Below, piece by piece: positions 26,764-35,602 of a stretch of DNA of 64,000 bases (its first letter is position 1; the number at the start of each line of letters is the position of its first letter). This stretch comes from Clostridium estertheticum (GTDB taxonomy: Bacteria > Bacillota > Clostridia > Clostridiales > Clostridiaceae): the NCBI RefSeq assembly GCF_011065935.2, contig NZ_JAAMNH020000001.1, positions 2,439,001 through 2,503,000 on the forward strand, in the 5' to 3' direction. A program made the position numbers and the translations under genes. The notes beneath the pieces were generated by a model that saw only the letters and a list, made by a program, of their open reading frames with translations, was not told where the DNA came from and ran no database searches.

Positions 26764-27569
26764 TATGCACCTTTTGATGTTCTTTTGCGTTTAGGGTTTG
26801 AAGTATCCTTGACTTTATTTTGATCTATACTAGCCTTTAATGCATCCATAAGATTAATTATATTGCTTGGAGCTTCAGTCTTTGAAGCAACAATTTCCTT
26901 GCCAGCTATTTTAGTTTCCAGTAACTCACGTAGCTTCATTTGATACTCATCCTTATATTCGGAGGGGTTAAATGGAGTAACCATTGAGTTAATCAGTGCA
27001 TTTGCCATGGTAAGTTCAGCTTCGGACAATTCTGGCTTATTGTATGATTTGGGAAGATCTTTAATTTCATCTTCATAAAACATCTTTGAAATTAATATTC
27101 CATCTGCGCGTGGTATTATAGCAAGTAAAGTCTCTCTTGTACCCATGACAGTTTTGCCAATTGCAATCTTTTGCTCAGACATAAGTGCTGCGCGCAGAAG
27201 TTCAAAAGCTTTATCACCACCAGCCTCGGGGATTGCTTGATATGTTTTATCATAAAAAATAGGTGATATTTGATTCAACTGCGCAAAGTGTAGTATCTGT
27301 ATGGATTTTTCTTTTTCAGTCTTGATTTTTTCCAACTCATCATCGGTTACAACAACGTAATGATCTTTGTCGTATTCATATCCTTTAATAAGATCTTTTG
27401 TTATAATTTCCTTGCCGCAATGACCGCAAGTTTTCTTGTATTTTATTCTCGCATTATCCTCTTTATGGAGTTGATTAAAATGTATGTCATTATCTTGAGT
27501 AGCAGTATACATAGATATTGGAATAGCAACAAGGCCAAAGGAAATAACTGTTTTATGGGCTATAGCCAT
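26763..27569 (-). CDS. ku: Ku protein, NHEJ double-strand break binding
   Basis: 268 residues of bacterial Ku: MAIAHKTVISFGLVAIPISMY start, IHFNQLHKEDNARIKYKKTC, the GYEYDKDHYVVVTDDEL segment, and a Lys/Arg-rich C-terminus (NPKRKRTSKGA) that in Ku proteins helps DNA binding and ligase recruitment. It also has a CGHC pair. It is first in the two-gene ku-ligD operon. NHEJ in spore-formers is generally tied to repair in germinating or non-growing cells. Confidence 0.95.
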   Translation of the reverse strand: MAIAHKTVISFGLVAIPISMYTATQDNDIHFNQLHKEDNARIKYKKTCGHCGKEIITKDLIKGYEYDKDHYVVVTDDELEKIKTEKEKSIQILHFAQLNQISPIFYDKTYQAIPEAGGDKAFELLRAALMSEQKIAIGKTVMGTRETLLAIIPRADGILISKMFYEDEIKDLPKSYNKPELSEAELTMANALINSMVTPFNPSEYKDEYQMKLRELLETKIAGKEIVASKTEAPSNIINLMDALKASIDQNKVKDTSNPKRKRTSKGA

Positions 27570-27701
27570 TTATAACACCTCACTTTTTAATAGTATAACC
27601 AAAACGTAATCCTTTTATAAATTTTAAGATTTTAACTTTCTTTGTGCGGAATTAGTAGCAAAATAAGTATATTTGCTAGTATTGTAAGTTGATGGAAATA
27701 C

Positions 27702-27740
27702 AAAACAAAAGGTTCTGAGTGCTCAGAACCTTTTGTTTTT
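27702..27740. terminator. Strong bidirectional terminator
   Basis: AAAACAAAAGGTTCTGAG and its perfect complement form an 18-bp stem. It lies just past the 44-residue small gene on the minus strand and upstream of the ku gene. Confidence 0.88.
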
Positions 27741-27762
27741 GTAGCTTAAAACTCTCTTTTAT

Positions 27763-27897
27763 TTATTCTAGTCCTTTTTTCTCCATATGTTCAAAAACTA
27801 TTTTTGCACTTTCTTCATGCCCATGCTTAATATTTTTTTTCTTGAAGTTGTTATCTTCCTTTTTATTATTTTTAGTTGTCTTCATTTTATTATCCAT
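27763..27897 (-). CDS. Small basic protein of 44 residues
   Basis: Not recognised. The protein begins MDNKMKTTKNNKKEDNNFKK and ends in a helix, AKIVFEHMEKKGLE. It is Lys/Asn-rich and hydrophilic. GGAGAAA precedes the ATG by a few bases, TATAAT-like sequence lies upstream, and a strong terminator lies downstream, so it looks like a complete transcription unit. It sits directly upstream of ku; no functional link is shown. Confidence 0.65.
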   Translation of the reverse strand: MDNKMKTTKNNKKEDNNFKKKNIKHGHEESAKIVFEHMEKKGLE

Positions 27898-28070
27898 TTA
27901 CATTTCTCCTATCGTCAATATTTTATTTATTATATATTTCATATTTTATTATTTTCTATTAATGCTTGTGTTTTTATACCTTTTTTTTTATATTACAAGT
28001 ACAATTTGTTTTGCTAATAGATAAGATTTATATTAGCAATTACTATTTTATTTCTTAATTTTCCATTTAA

Positions 28071-29321
28071 TTATGATGTTTTATTTTGGACTACTTCAAT
28101 TTCTATCTTATCTACAGTATATAATCTATACATCATTAAAGAAGCAATTAAAGCCAAAATAGCCACTAGAATCCATAAATTTCTGATATTAGTGTGCTTT
28201 ACGTAAAAACCTGCCATCATAGGTCCAATCATAAATCCTAGCTTTCTTATTATAGGGAATACGGAATTAAATCGTCCTCTATGGGTAATAGGGGTCTGAC
28301 TAGCAATATATACGCTTGTATTAGTTGCTACAAGTATTTCTCCTACAGTCCATGTAGCCGCTGATATAATAAACAAATAATATGCATCTATAAAAAACAT
28401 CATTCCAAATCCAACCGCATACAATAACCCTCCGATAGCTATGCATAATGATGCTTTAATATTTTTAGTTGCAGATGTAATAAATATTGTTAGTATGCTG
28501 CACATTACTGCATTTACTGTCATAAGACTTCCAAATATTGTGGGTCCGTTTTTTTTGAAAATATCACCAATTTGTATTGACAGTCCAAAGGTGAACTGTG
28601 AAAATACTATAAAATATATAACTATGATAAAGGAAAACATTAACAAGGTAGGTCTTTTTAAAAGAGCTCTTACTAAGCTACCATTTTCAGCACTTTCATT
28701 GGTCTTAACTTTTGACTTTTCAATTTCTTCTTTAGTTGGTTTACTCTCAGGTACAAATATCCATACCAGTGCTATAGACATGAAAGTTGTAATAGCATCG
28801 CCTAAAAAGAACCACATTAAATAATTTTCATATAGAAACCCAGCTAAAAGGGGGCCTATTGAAAATCCAATATTCATTGCCATGTAATTCAGAGAAAATG
28901 CTGCATTTCTCTGATCTCCCTCAGTTAGATCCGTAGTTATTGTACTGTATACTGGATGTGAAAATCCTCCAACAAAACTTGACACCATTAAGATGCTGGT
29001 AATAATAATGGGATTATTTATAAATGCACAAATCCCATAGCCTATTCCTGCTGCAATTCCAAACACTACAAGTACCTTTTTTCTTCCTATGCTATCTATA
29101 AGCTTGCCACCTATCATGGTACCTATCATGCCGAGTCCAGCATTTACTGCAACTATAACTCCAACGAGGCTAACACTAATTCCAATTCTATAGGTCAAAA
29201 ACATTGTTAAAAATGGTCCTACGAAATTCCCCATATTGTTAACTATAGAAGCGATAAATATTACATATATGCTCATCGGTAACCCTTTGTATGGCTTAAA
29301 ACAATTACTTATTCTTTTCAT
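28071..29321 (-). CDS. MFS transporter, drug-efflux-like
   Basis: 416 residues, about 12 membrane helices. The MFS loop 2-3 motif reads GGKLIDSIGRKKVLV, and a charged central loop (KPTKEEIEKSKVKTN) separates the two six-helix halves. TPITHRGRFNSVFP is near the second-half signature. This is typical of a proton-driven multidrug or sugar efflux carrier. AGGTAGGGG precedes the ATG. It is followed on the other side by PHP and HD genes of the same strand. The substrate is unknown. Confidence 0.85.
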   Translation of the reverse strand: MKRISNCFKPYKGLPMSIYVIFIASIVNNMGNFVGPFLTMFLTYRIGISVSLVGVIVAVNAGLGMIGTMIGGKLIDSIGRKKVLVVFGIAAGIGYGICAFINNPIIITSILMVSSFVGGFSHPVYSTITTDLTEGDQRNAAFSLNYMAMNIGFSIGPLLAGFLYENYLMWFFLGDAITTFMSIALVWIFVPESKPTKEEIEKSKVKTNESAENGSLVRALLKRPTLLMFSFIIVIYFIVFSQFTFGLSIQIGDIFKKNGPTIFGSLMTVNAVMCSILTIFITSATKNIKASLCIAIGGLLYAVGFGMMFFIDAYYLFIISAATWTVGEILVATNTSVYIASQTPITHRGRFNSVFPIIRKLGFMIGPMMAGFYVKHTNIRNLWILVAILALIASLMMYRLYTVDKIEIEVVQNKTS

Positions 29322-29372
29322 TTTTACCCCTACCTATCTTGTTGAATTATTTATTTACAAGCGCAACTCACT

Positions 29373-30221
29373 TTACTTATTAAGCATGTACATAAACTTA
29401 CAATAATCATTTTGGTTTATACCACAGTCACCAATACTAGCACCATATATACCTAATTGTCCATGCCAATCTGTTCCACCAGTAACAACAAGGTTAAAGT
29501 AATTTGCCATTTCTTTATACTTCATGATATCGTTAACATCTTGAGTAGGATGATATAATTCAATACCCTTCAAACCTACTTCAACTAACTTTAAGATATG
29601 AGAATCATCATTAATTAACTTTGGATGTGCTAGAACTGGTATTCCTTTTGATTCTAGAATAATATCTATAGCTGATTCAGGAGTAAATCCTTCTATATCT
29701 TCGTATACACCACTATTAATTCCAAAATTAGCTAAATAAAAATCTCTATACTTGCTCCAGTCATTATAAATACCATCAAGCATCATTGCTTCATAGACGT
29801 GATTACAATTAATCCACGCATACTCACCAAAATACTTTAGTACTTCATTCCAATTGTAATCAATACTTCCTCTAACAATATTGTTTTCTAAAATAGATTT
29901 TGTATTCTCAGTTCTAGCCAGTGATATCTTATTTGAGTAATTAGTCAACTTACTATTATTAATATCTATACCATAACCTAAAATATGAATTCTGGTTCTA
30001 TTTATTGATGTTGAAATCTCTATGCCATTTATAACCTCTATTTCATATCCTTTTGAAGCTTCTTGAAGTGCAGCAACGCCTTCAATAGTATCATGGTCTA
30101 CAAGAGATATACATTGTACCTTATTTAATTTCGATAATTTCAAAATTTCTTCTACTGTATTCGTACCATCCGAAAAACACGAATGAATATGTAAATCAGA
30201 ATAAATATTAATCCCCTCCAA
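29373..30221 (-). CDS. PHP-domain phosphoesterase, second copy
   Basis: 282 residues with the motifs SDLHIHSCFSDGTN, LVDHDTIEG, NGIEIST, VLAHPKL, ELYHP and GGTDWHG, so the metal site is complete. The likely start is a TTG at 30221 with GGAG nine bases before it. Oddly, the TTG opens into a second strong site (GGAGGGG) with no usable ATG, GTG or TTG after it, so initiation at an ATT cannot be excluded. It diverges clearly from the paralogue at 16912. Substrate unknown. Confidence 0.82.
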   Translation of the reverse strand: MEGINIYSDLHIHSCFSDGTNTVEEILKLSKLNKVQCISLVDHDTIEGVAALQEASKGYEIEVINGIEISTSINRTRIHILGYGIDINNSKLTNYSNKISLARTENTKSILENNIVRGSIDYNWNEVLKYFGEYAWINCNHVYEAMMLDGIYNDWSKYRDFYLANFGINSGVYEDIEGFTPESAIDIILESKGIPVLAHPKLINDDSHILKLVEVGLKGIELYHPTQDVNDIMKYKEMANYFNLVVTGGTDWHGQLGIYGASIGDCGINQNDYCKFMYMLNK

Positions 30222-30362
30222 TCATAGCATCTCCAGTAAAAACTTAGTGTAGTATTTAAAAGATGTATAATATATTAAGACTACTACAGATTTCCTAAAT
30301 TTAGTTCCTACGATAAGAATATTTCGAATTAAAATTATATCTTCTTGATAGAAAATTTATTT

Positions 30363-31004
30363 TCATAATTCAAAAGTATTCTCAATAACGCCTGGTAATA
30401 TGCTGTATATAGATTTGCCTATTTTTTCATTAAAATATTGTTTAAGTTCCATGAAGGCTTTCCATTTGGGAACATTATATTCATTTACTCCATGTCGCAG
30501 TGCAACATCAATCAATCTTTTTTCTATAAGTGAGAAACCATTATGTAATGCTAAAGCATCACACAACTGTATTAATTTATCATAATCATTATATTCCACT
30601 TTATTAAAATAGTCTTCAACAAACTTATATTCTTGAACGTTGCAGGTTTTATTTACAACTTCTTCAATATCATAAATACTTTTAGTTGGGCAAGAATGAG
30701 TTATACAAATTTTTGCTAATAAATCATATCCAAGTTTTTTAGAATAGTTATAGCCACCCAACAGGTGTCCTATAGTTGTTATTCCGTTTGGTAGACCACC
30801 TCTCCTCCCAATATCATGAAGCAAACCTAATACATATGCCACTTCAGAATTTAACTCTTTGCAATTTTCAGCTATTAGCTTAGCTGCCTCCGCAGTAAAA
30901 ACTGAATGTTGTACCCAGGGTCCTGGAAATAAAATCTCTGCTTCATTTAATAATAGTTTGGCTTCTTTTATGGTTGGTACTCTTTGGTCATAACATTTTT
31001 TCAT
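30363..31004 (-). CDS. HD-domain hydrolase
   Basis: About 213 residues. HSVFTAEAAKLIAENC supplies the first metal ligand, LGLLHDIGRRGG the HD pair, ICITHSCPTKS and QLCDALALHNG the distal His and Asp. The ATG at 31004 has GGAG nine bases upstream; the longer frame to 31058 is unlikely. It is grouped with the PHP and MFS genes on the same strand, but gaps of 140 bases leave an operon unproven. Confidence 0.82.
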   Translation of the reverse strand: MKKCYDQRVPTIKEAKLLLNEAEILFPGPWVQHSVFTAEAAKLIAENCKELNSEVAYVLGLLHDIGRRGGLPNGITTIGHLLGGYNYSKKLGYDLLAKICITHSCPTKSIYDIEEVVNKTCNVQEYKFVEDYFNKVEYNDYDKLIQLCDALALHNGFSLIEKRLIDVALRHGVNEYNVPKWKAFMELKQYFNEKIGKSIYSILPGVIENTFEL

Positions 31005-31171
31005 ATATGTACATCTCCTTTTTGTTGAAATTGTTACGTAATTATCTATAATTTCCACTTAACTAATGATAATTGCAGTATGTGTTCGTTACTTCTCTTA
31101 CTAGTGGAATATGTTTATTTTTCATGAAATACCCATATTTAGTTATCTATTATAAGTTTATAGAATTTACA

Positions 31172-31894
31172 TGAAAATATCAAATCATTTATATTGAAAA
31201 AAATTTATTAATATACTATAAACTAAACGAAACTCCTTGGCTTAATTATAATTTAGGATTTTCATACTGTTTTAACAATGAACCATTAAAGGGAACATAT
31301 TATCTAGAAAAAGCACTAGATAGCTATGAAAGAAACGGAAGGTACATTAATGCACTATGGTGCCATAATTATATAGGAATATGTTATACAGAATTAAAAA
31401 TATATGAAAAAGCAGAGAGGCATTTTAAAGCAGCATTAACAGGAGCCACGCATTTCAATATCAATAAAATTTTAGGACATTTATATATCAGTTTGTCTTA
31501 TTTATATTTTTGCAAAGAAAAGTATGAAGAAAGCATAGTTTGGACTAAAAAGGCTTTAGAAACAGATGGTGATCCTCTTTTATCTGCGTCTAATTATGTA
31601 GAGGCATGTATTAAGTTAAAGAGAATTGAGGAATGTAAAGAGGTATTTAATAAGTATTTAACCAAAGAATATGAATGCTCGATTTACTATAATTTACTAC
31701 AATTTTTCTACTTAAGTATTTATCACTTAGAAGAAATTGTGTTTTACGAAGAGGTTACAAAAAAAATATTACCTTACTATGAAAGCATAAATTACTTTAA
31801 CCTTTGTAAACCTATAAAACTAAAATTAATAGAGCACCTTGAGAATAAAAGAAAATACAAGGAAGCTAATAAAATCTATAAAGAACTTGTATGA
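31172..31894 (+). pseudogene. TPR-repeat protein remnant lacking its start
   Basis: The frame is open from a stop near 31171 to the TGA at 31892-31894, and the TPR-like helices begin at about 31225 (YYLEKALDSYERNGRY, NYIGICYTELKIYEKAERHFKAAL, SYLYFCKEKYEESIVWTKKAL). No usable start codon lies before the first helix pair, and a TTG at 31493 is internal. The pattern fits the sensor part of a helix-turn-helix/TPR regulator that has lost its DNA-binding N-terminus. Confidence 0.65.
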
Positions 31895-32100
31895 TAGAAT
31901 AGCTACCACAGGTGAATGTAAAGCAGCAACATATGATAAGCCAAAGGGATTCAGAACAACTCTTGCATCATTATATGTGGCTACGCACATAATTTACTTG
32001 GAGAGGTAACTAATGATTATAAGATGATTACAGGAGAAGAAAGAGAAGATTTATGCAGCTATATAAAAGGAGAATACATCCAACATTATAGTACAAACTA
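31895..32100 (+). pseudogene. Unidentified coding remnant
   Basis: After the TPR stop a second broken frame can be read, ending in MITGEEREDLCSYIKGEY and a TAG at about 32100. It has no start and is interrupted. The family is not recognised. Together with the TPR remnant it marks a decayed region. Confidence 0.35.
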
Positions 32101-32120
32101 GTAATTCATGTTTCATAATA

Positions 32121-32165
32121 AAAAACAAGGCTGCGTGACATTCAATCACTTACAGCCTTGTTTTT
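32121..32165. terminator. Terminator of the superoxide dismutase gene
   Basis: AAAAACAAGGCTG and CAGCCTTGTTTTT form a 13-bp stem with a loop of about 19 bases and T-runs on both strands. Confidence 0.82.
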
Positions 32166-32169
32166 GGTT

Positions 32170-32784
32170 TTACTTTATGGCATTTAGATATAGATCTGAT
32201 ACATAGTCCCAATTAACTACGTTCCACCACTCAGAAATATAGTCAGGACGTCTGTTTTGAAATTTCAAATAATATGCATGTTCCCAAACATCTAATCCTA
32301 AGATAGGTATCAATCCGTCGCTAATTGGATTATCTTGATTTGCAGTTGAAATAACTTCAAGTTCTTTATTTTTATTTATTGCAAGCCAAGCCCAACCACT
32401 TCCGAATCTAGTTGTTGCTGCTTTTGCAAATTCACCTTTAAAAGCTTCGAAGTTTCCAAATTTTTCATCAATAGCTTTGATTAATTCTAATTTTGGGGTG
32501 CCCGCTTTAACTGGTGACATAACACTCCAAAACATACTGTGATTAAGGTGACCTCCACCATTATTTCTAACAGCCACTCTTATATCTAATGGAATCTCCT
32601 CTAGATTTTTTATTAACCATTCTAAGCCTTTATCATAAAGCTCTGGATATTTATCTAAAGCAGCATTTAAGTTATTCACATAAGCTTGATGATGCTTACT
32701 GTGATGTATTTCCATTGTTTTAGCATCTATATAAGGCTCAAGTGAACCGTATTCATAAGATAGTTTTGGTAATTCAAATTTCAT
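32170..32784 (-). CDS. sodA: Fe/Mn superoxide dismutase
   Basis: 204 residues, the standard length. Metal ligands are His27 in EIHHSKHHQAYV, His in GGGHLNHSMFW, and Asp and His in GLDVWEHAYYLKF. FGSGWAWL and RRPDYISEWWNVVNW are family signatures. It converts superoxide to peroxide and oxygen in the cytosol, a defence against air exposure in an anaerobe. TAGGAGG precedes the ATG. The upstream promoter carries a PerR-like palindrome. Confidence 0.95.
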   Translation of the reverse strand: MKFELPKLSYEYGSLEPYIDAKTMEIHHSKHHQAYVNNLNAALDKYPELYDKGLEWLIKNLEEIPLDIRVAVRNNGGGHLNHSMFWSVMSPVKAGTPKLELIKAIDEKFGNFEAFKGEFAKAATTRFGSGWAWLAINKNKELEVISTANQDNPISDGLIPILGLDVWEHAYYLKFQNRRPDYISEWWNVVNWDYVSDLYLNAIK

Positions 32785-32809
32785 AATTAATTCCTCCTAA
32801 TAGTAAAGT

Positions 32810-32851
32810 TTATTATGATATTATAATAATACAAATGATATCTATTGTCAA
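32810..32851 (-). promoter_or_regulatory. sodA promoter with a PerR-like palindrome
   Basis: On the minus strand TTGACA (32846-32851) and TATTAT (32823-32828) are 17 bases apart. A near-perfect 20-base AT palindrome (32810-32829, one mismatch) overlaps the -10. It resembles a PerR/Fur-family box, which would give peroxide- or metal-responsive repression. The rest of 32785-33118 holds no gene that I can see. Confidence 0.6.
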
Positions 32852-33118
32852 GTGATATTAATTATTAATAATGCTTTAGAACTTGAAAATGTAATACTAA
32901 GGGTAAGTGGGCCATTTTTTAACAATAACAACTGTGATTAAAAAGGTAATTATGCTAAAATATAGTAAATGGTTTTTATGTTTATTGATTTTTTAAATGA
33001 TTCTAATAAAAAGATTAAGACATTGCTGTTTATTGTGATAAATCATACTAAATGATTTAAATAATTACTGTATGAATAGCATATTATTTATTAAGTAAGT
33101 GTGAAAAGGGGGATAAAA

Positions 33119-34024
33119 ATGAAACCAATTTTGTTAGTAGATAAGTTTTCAAAAAGCTATGGGAAATTTAAGGCTATAGATAATATAAGCTTTGAAGTAT
33201 CCTCTGGTGAGATATTTGCGTTACTCGGACCTAATGGAGCAGGTAAAACAAGCACCTTGGAATGTATTGAAGGAATTAGAAAAATTAGTGATGGTAAAAT
33301 CTTAATTAACGGAATAAATCCAGAAAAAGAATATAAGAAAATAGCTAAAATATTAGGAGTTCAATTACAATCATCGGCGTTACCTGAAATCATAACGGTT
33401 GAAGAAGCAATTAAAATGTTTTCATTATATCTTGGAAATAAGATAAGGTTTGATTTAATTGAAAGATTTGATTTAATTAGTAAACGTAAAACCCAATTCA
33501 GAAACCTTTCTACAGGACAACAAAGGAAATTGGTACTTGCAATTGCTTTATCAAATAATCCTAAACTCCTAATTCTTGATGAACCTACGGCTGGGCTTGA
33601 TGTACATACAAGGGTTGAACTTCACAATGTTATGAGGGAAGAAAAAGAAAAAGGAACAGCCATATTACTTGCTTCACATGATATGAATGAAGTTGAAGAG
33701 TTAGCTGACAGGGTATCAATCTTATCTAAAGGCAGGATAGTTGCAGAAGGTACGCCTAATGACATTATTACCTCAGGTAATAAAGATGTAAAAATTCTTG
33801 TAAAAACAAGAGATAATTCATTAATAAAACTAAACTTAACACAAGTTATAGTAAAAAAAGAAAATGAGGACTATGTAATTTTTAAATGTCAGGATATTGA
33901 GAAAGCTCTAACAGATATTTTAACTTATATCAAAACTAACAATGATAAGTTGGTGGATATTATCGTTGAAAAGGCTACTTTAGAGGAGAGATTTATGGAT
34001 ATTACAAGACTGGAGGGGAAATAA
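33119..34024 (+). CDS. ABC transporter ATP-binding protein
   Basis: About 301 residues. Walker A is GPNGAGKTS, the signature is LSTGQQRK, Walker B is LLILDEPTAGLD and the switch His is ASHDMNE. A C-terminal extension (residues 225-300) is typical of ABC-2 export ATPases for drugs or lantibiotics. AAGGGGG precedes ATG 33119. The stop overlaps the ATG of the permease gene (TAATG). Confidence 0.9.
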   Translation: MKPILLVDKFSKSYGKFKAIDNISFEVSSGEIFALLGPNGAGKTSTLECIEGIRKISDGKILINGINPEKEYKKIAKILGVQLQSSALPEIITVEEAIKMFSLYLGNKIRFDLIERFDLISKRKTQFRNLSTGQQRKLVLAIALSNNPKLLILDEPTAGLDVHTRVELHNVMREEKEKGTAILLASHDMNEVEELADRVSILSKGRIVAEGTPNDIITSGNKDVKILVKTRDNSLIKLNLTQVIVKKENEDYVIFKCQDIEKALTDILTYIKTNNDKLVDIIVEKATLEERFMDITRLEGK

Positions 34025-34830
34025 TGAGGGCGGTATTAAATCATTTAGAATTTGAATTTAAAAGTGTAATAAGAGATAAATCTTTACTGCTGATGAATTA
34101 TTTATTTCCATTGGCATTTTATTTTATGATGTCAATAATTATGCCAAGCATTAACAAGAGTTTTAATAAGACTATGATACCTGGAATGATAGTGTTTACC
34201 ATAATGGTTAGTACTCTATTAGGGATGCCTAACCCAATAGTTTCATCCAGGGAAAAAGGGATTTACAGGAGCTATAAGATATATGGAGTAGGCTCTAAAG
34301 CGGCATTACTAATACCCATTATTACAACTGCTATTCATATTACAATAGTTTCAATTATTATAATCTTAACAAGTGCAAACATATTTCATGCGTCAATGCC
34401 ACAAAATTATTTAGGCTTTGTTCTATCATATCTGATTATATTATTTTCATTTTTAGGTTTAGGAACATTATTGGGTGTATGCTCACCAAATAGCAGAATA
34501 ACAGTGCTTTTAGCTCAATTTGTATTTTTACCTTCAATGATGCTTGGGGGTATTATGATGCCTACAGATATACTTTCTAAAAACATACAAAAAATATCAA
34601 ATATTTTTCCGTCAACACATTCAATGAATTTATTTAATACTATGGCATTTAACGCAAATAATTTTGGTATCCCAACTGTTTCAATGTTGACACTAATTTG
34701 TGGAGGTACATTGTCTTTTATTCTTGCAACTTATTTATTTACATGGGATGACACAAATGAAAAAGCAAGTAAAAAAATCATTGGGATTATAGCAATATTA
34801 CCATATTTAATTAGTGCTTTTTTCTTATAA
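34024..34830 (+). CDS. ABC-2 type transporter permease
   Basis: 268 residues with six membrane helices. The segment VSSREKGIYRSYKIYG and the GLGTLLGVCSPNSR/PSMMLGGIMMP stretch are typical of ABC-2 permeases. It is translationally coupled to the ATPase, so the two form one exporter. The substrate (drug, peptide or lipid-linked compound) is unknown. Confidence 0.88.
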   Translation: MRAVLNHLEFEFKSVIRDKSLLLMNYLFPLAFYFMMSIIMPSINKSFNKTMIPGMIVFTIMVSTLLGMPNPIVSSREKGIYRSYKIYGVGSKAALLIPIITTAIHITIVSIIIILTSANIFHASMPQNYLGFVLSYLIILFSFLGLGTLLGVCSPNSRITVLLAQFVFLPSMMLGGIMMPTDILSKNIQKISNIFPSTHSMNLFNTMAFNANNFGIPTVSMLTLICGGTLSFILATYLFTWDDTNEKASKKIIGIIAILPYLISAFFL

Positions 34831-34837
34831 AATAGGA

Positions 34838-34957
34838 ATGCAAAGAGCTGCAATGATTAATATAGATAAAGTTCTAATTACCTGTGATGATGACAATATT
34901 GCCTCCAAAAAAAATATTGAAAATAACGGAGGAATATTTGAATCTAAGATATTTTAG
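34838..34957 (+). pseudogene. C-terminal fragment of a GNAT acetyltransferase
   Basis: A 39-residue frame containing INIDKVLITCDDDNIASKKN and ending GGIFESKIF. This is the last strand-helix of GNAT proteins, where the asparagine and the ...K.IE..GG pattern recur. The rest of the gene is missing. Confidence 0.6.
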
Positions 34958-34987
34958 GAAGAAAATAAAAAGCAAGGAGGATTTATT

Positions 34988-35392
34988 ATGAGCATAAAAA
35001 TGATGCACCATGTCTGTATTCAAACAGAAAAATATGAAGAATCACTTCAATTTTACACTGGAATTTTAGGATTTGAATTAGTTACAGAAACAGCAAATTT
35101 CCATGAACGAGATTTTAATACATGGTTAAGACTGGGAACATTTATGATTGAATTACAGACAGGTAAAAATGGCGATAAATTAAAGAATTGGAGTTCATTA
35201 AATGAAGGAATAGTCCATATATGTTTTTTAGTGGATAATGTTAAAGAAGAATTTGATAGGATAAAAAAATTAGGTTATATTAATTTCAAGATTAAAAATG
35301 GAGAAGAAATATATAAGGTAGAGGACGGATATTTATTTAAAATTAAAGCACCCGAAGGTACTGAAATTGAAATAAGAGATACGCAAATATAA
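34988..35392 (+). CDS. Glyoxalase/VOC-family protein
   Basis: 134 residues, one VOC unit made of two beta-alpha-beta-beta-beta modules. It starts with MMHHVCIQTEKYEESLQFYTGILGF and ends with IKAPEGTEIEIRD, giving His, Glu-type metal ligands. AAGGAGG precedes the ATG. Possible roles are a lyase, a dioxygenase or a binding protein; none can be chosen. Confidence 0.85.
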   Translation: MSIKMMHHVCIQTEKYEESLQFYTGILGFELVTETANFHERDFNTWLRLGTFMIELQTGKNGDKLKNWSSLNEGIVHICFLVDNVKEEFDRIKKLGYINFKIKNGEEIYKVEDGYLFKIKAPEGTEIEIRDTQI

Positions 35393-35524
35393 AAACATAT
35401 AAGTCAATGTAAAAATAAAGGCTAAGCTCTTGTTTTTAAAAAAAACTTCCTGTTAATTTAATTGGTGGATTTCTTATCTTTATATCTATTAGGCTAAGGG
35501 GGAGATATGATTACAGTACTTTAT

Positions 35525-35569
35525 GAAAAAAACAGTAGAATCAAAAGGTAAACTTAGATTCTACTGTTT
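35525..35569. terminator. Terminator of the DUF2804 gene
   Basis: AAACAGTAGAATC and GATTCTACTGTTT form a 13-bp stem; the minus strand continues into T7. A 14-codon ORF with a good binding site (35508-35552) runs into it, but it looks like a remnant. Confidence 0.8.
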
Positions 35570-35602
35570 AACCAATCTTATTTTTGTAAGACTAGTCTGT
35601 AA

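Noticed and set aside
27719..28024. Plus-strand hydrophobic frames of 76-101 codons
   Set aside because: They arise from T-rich DNA opposite the 44-residue gene and its leader; no start site or family.
35508..35552. 14-codon ORF with a good ribosome binding site
   Set aside because: It runs straight into a terminator stem and is probably a remnant or chance.
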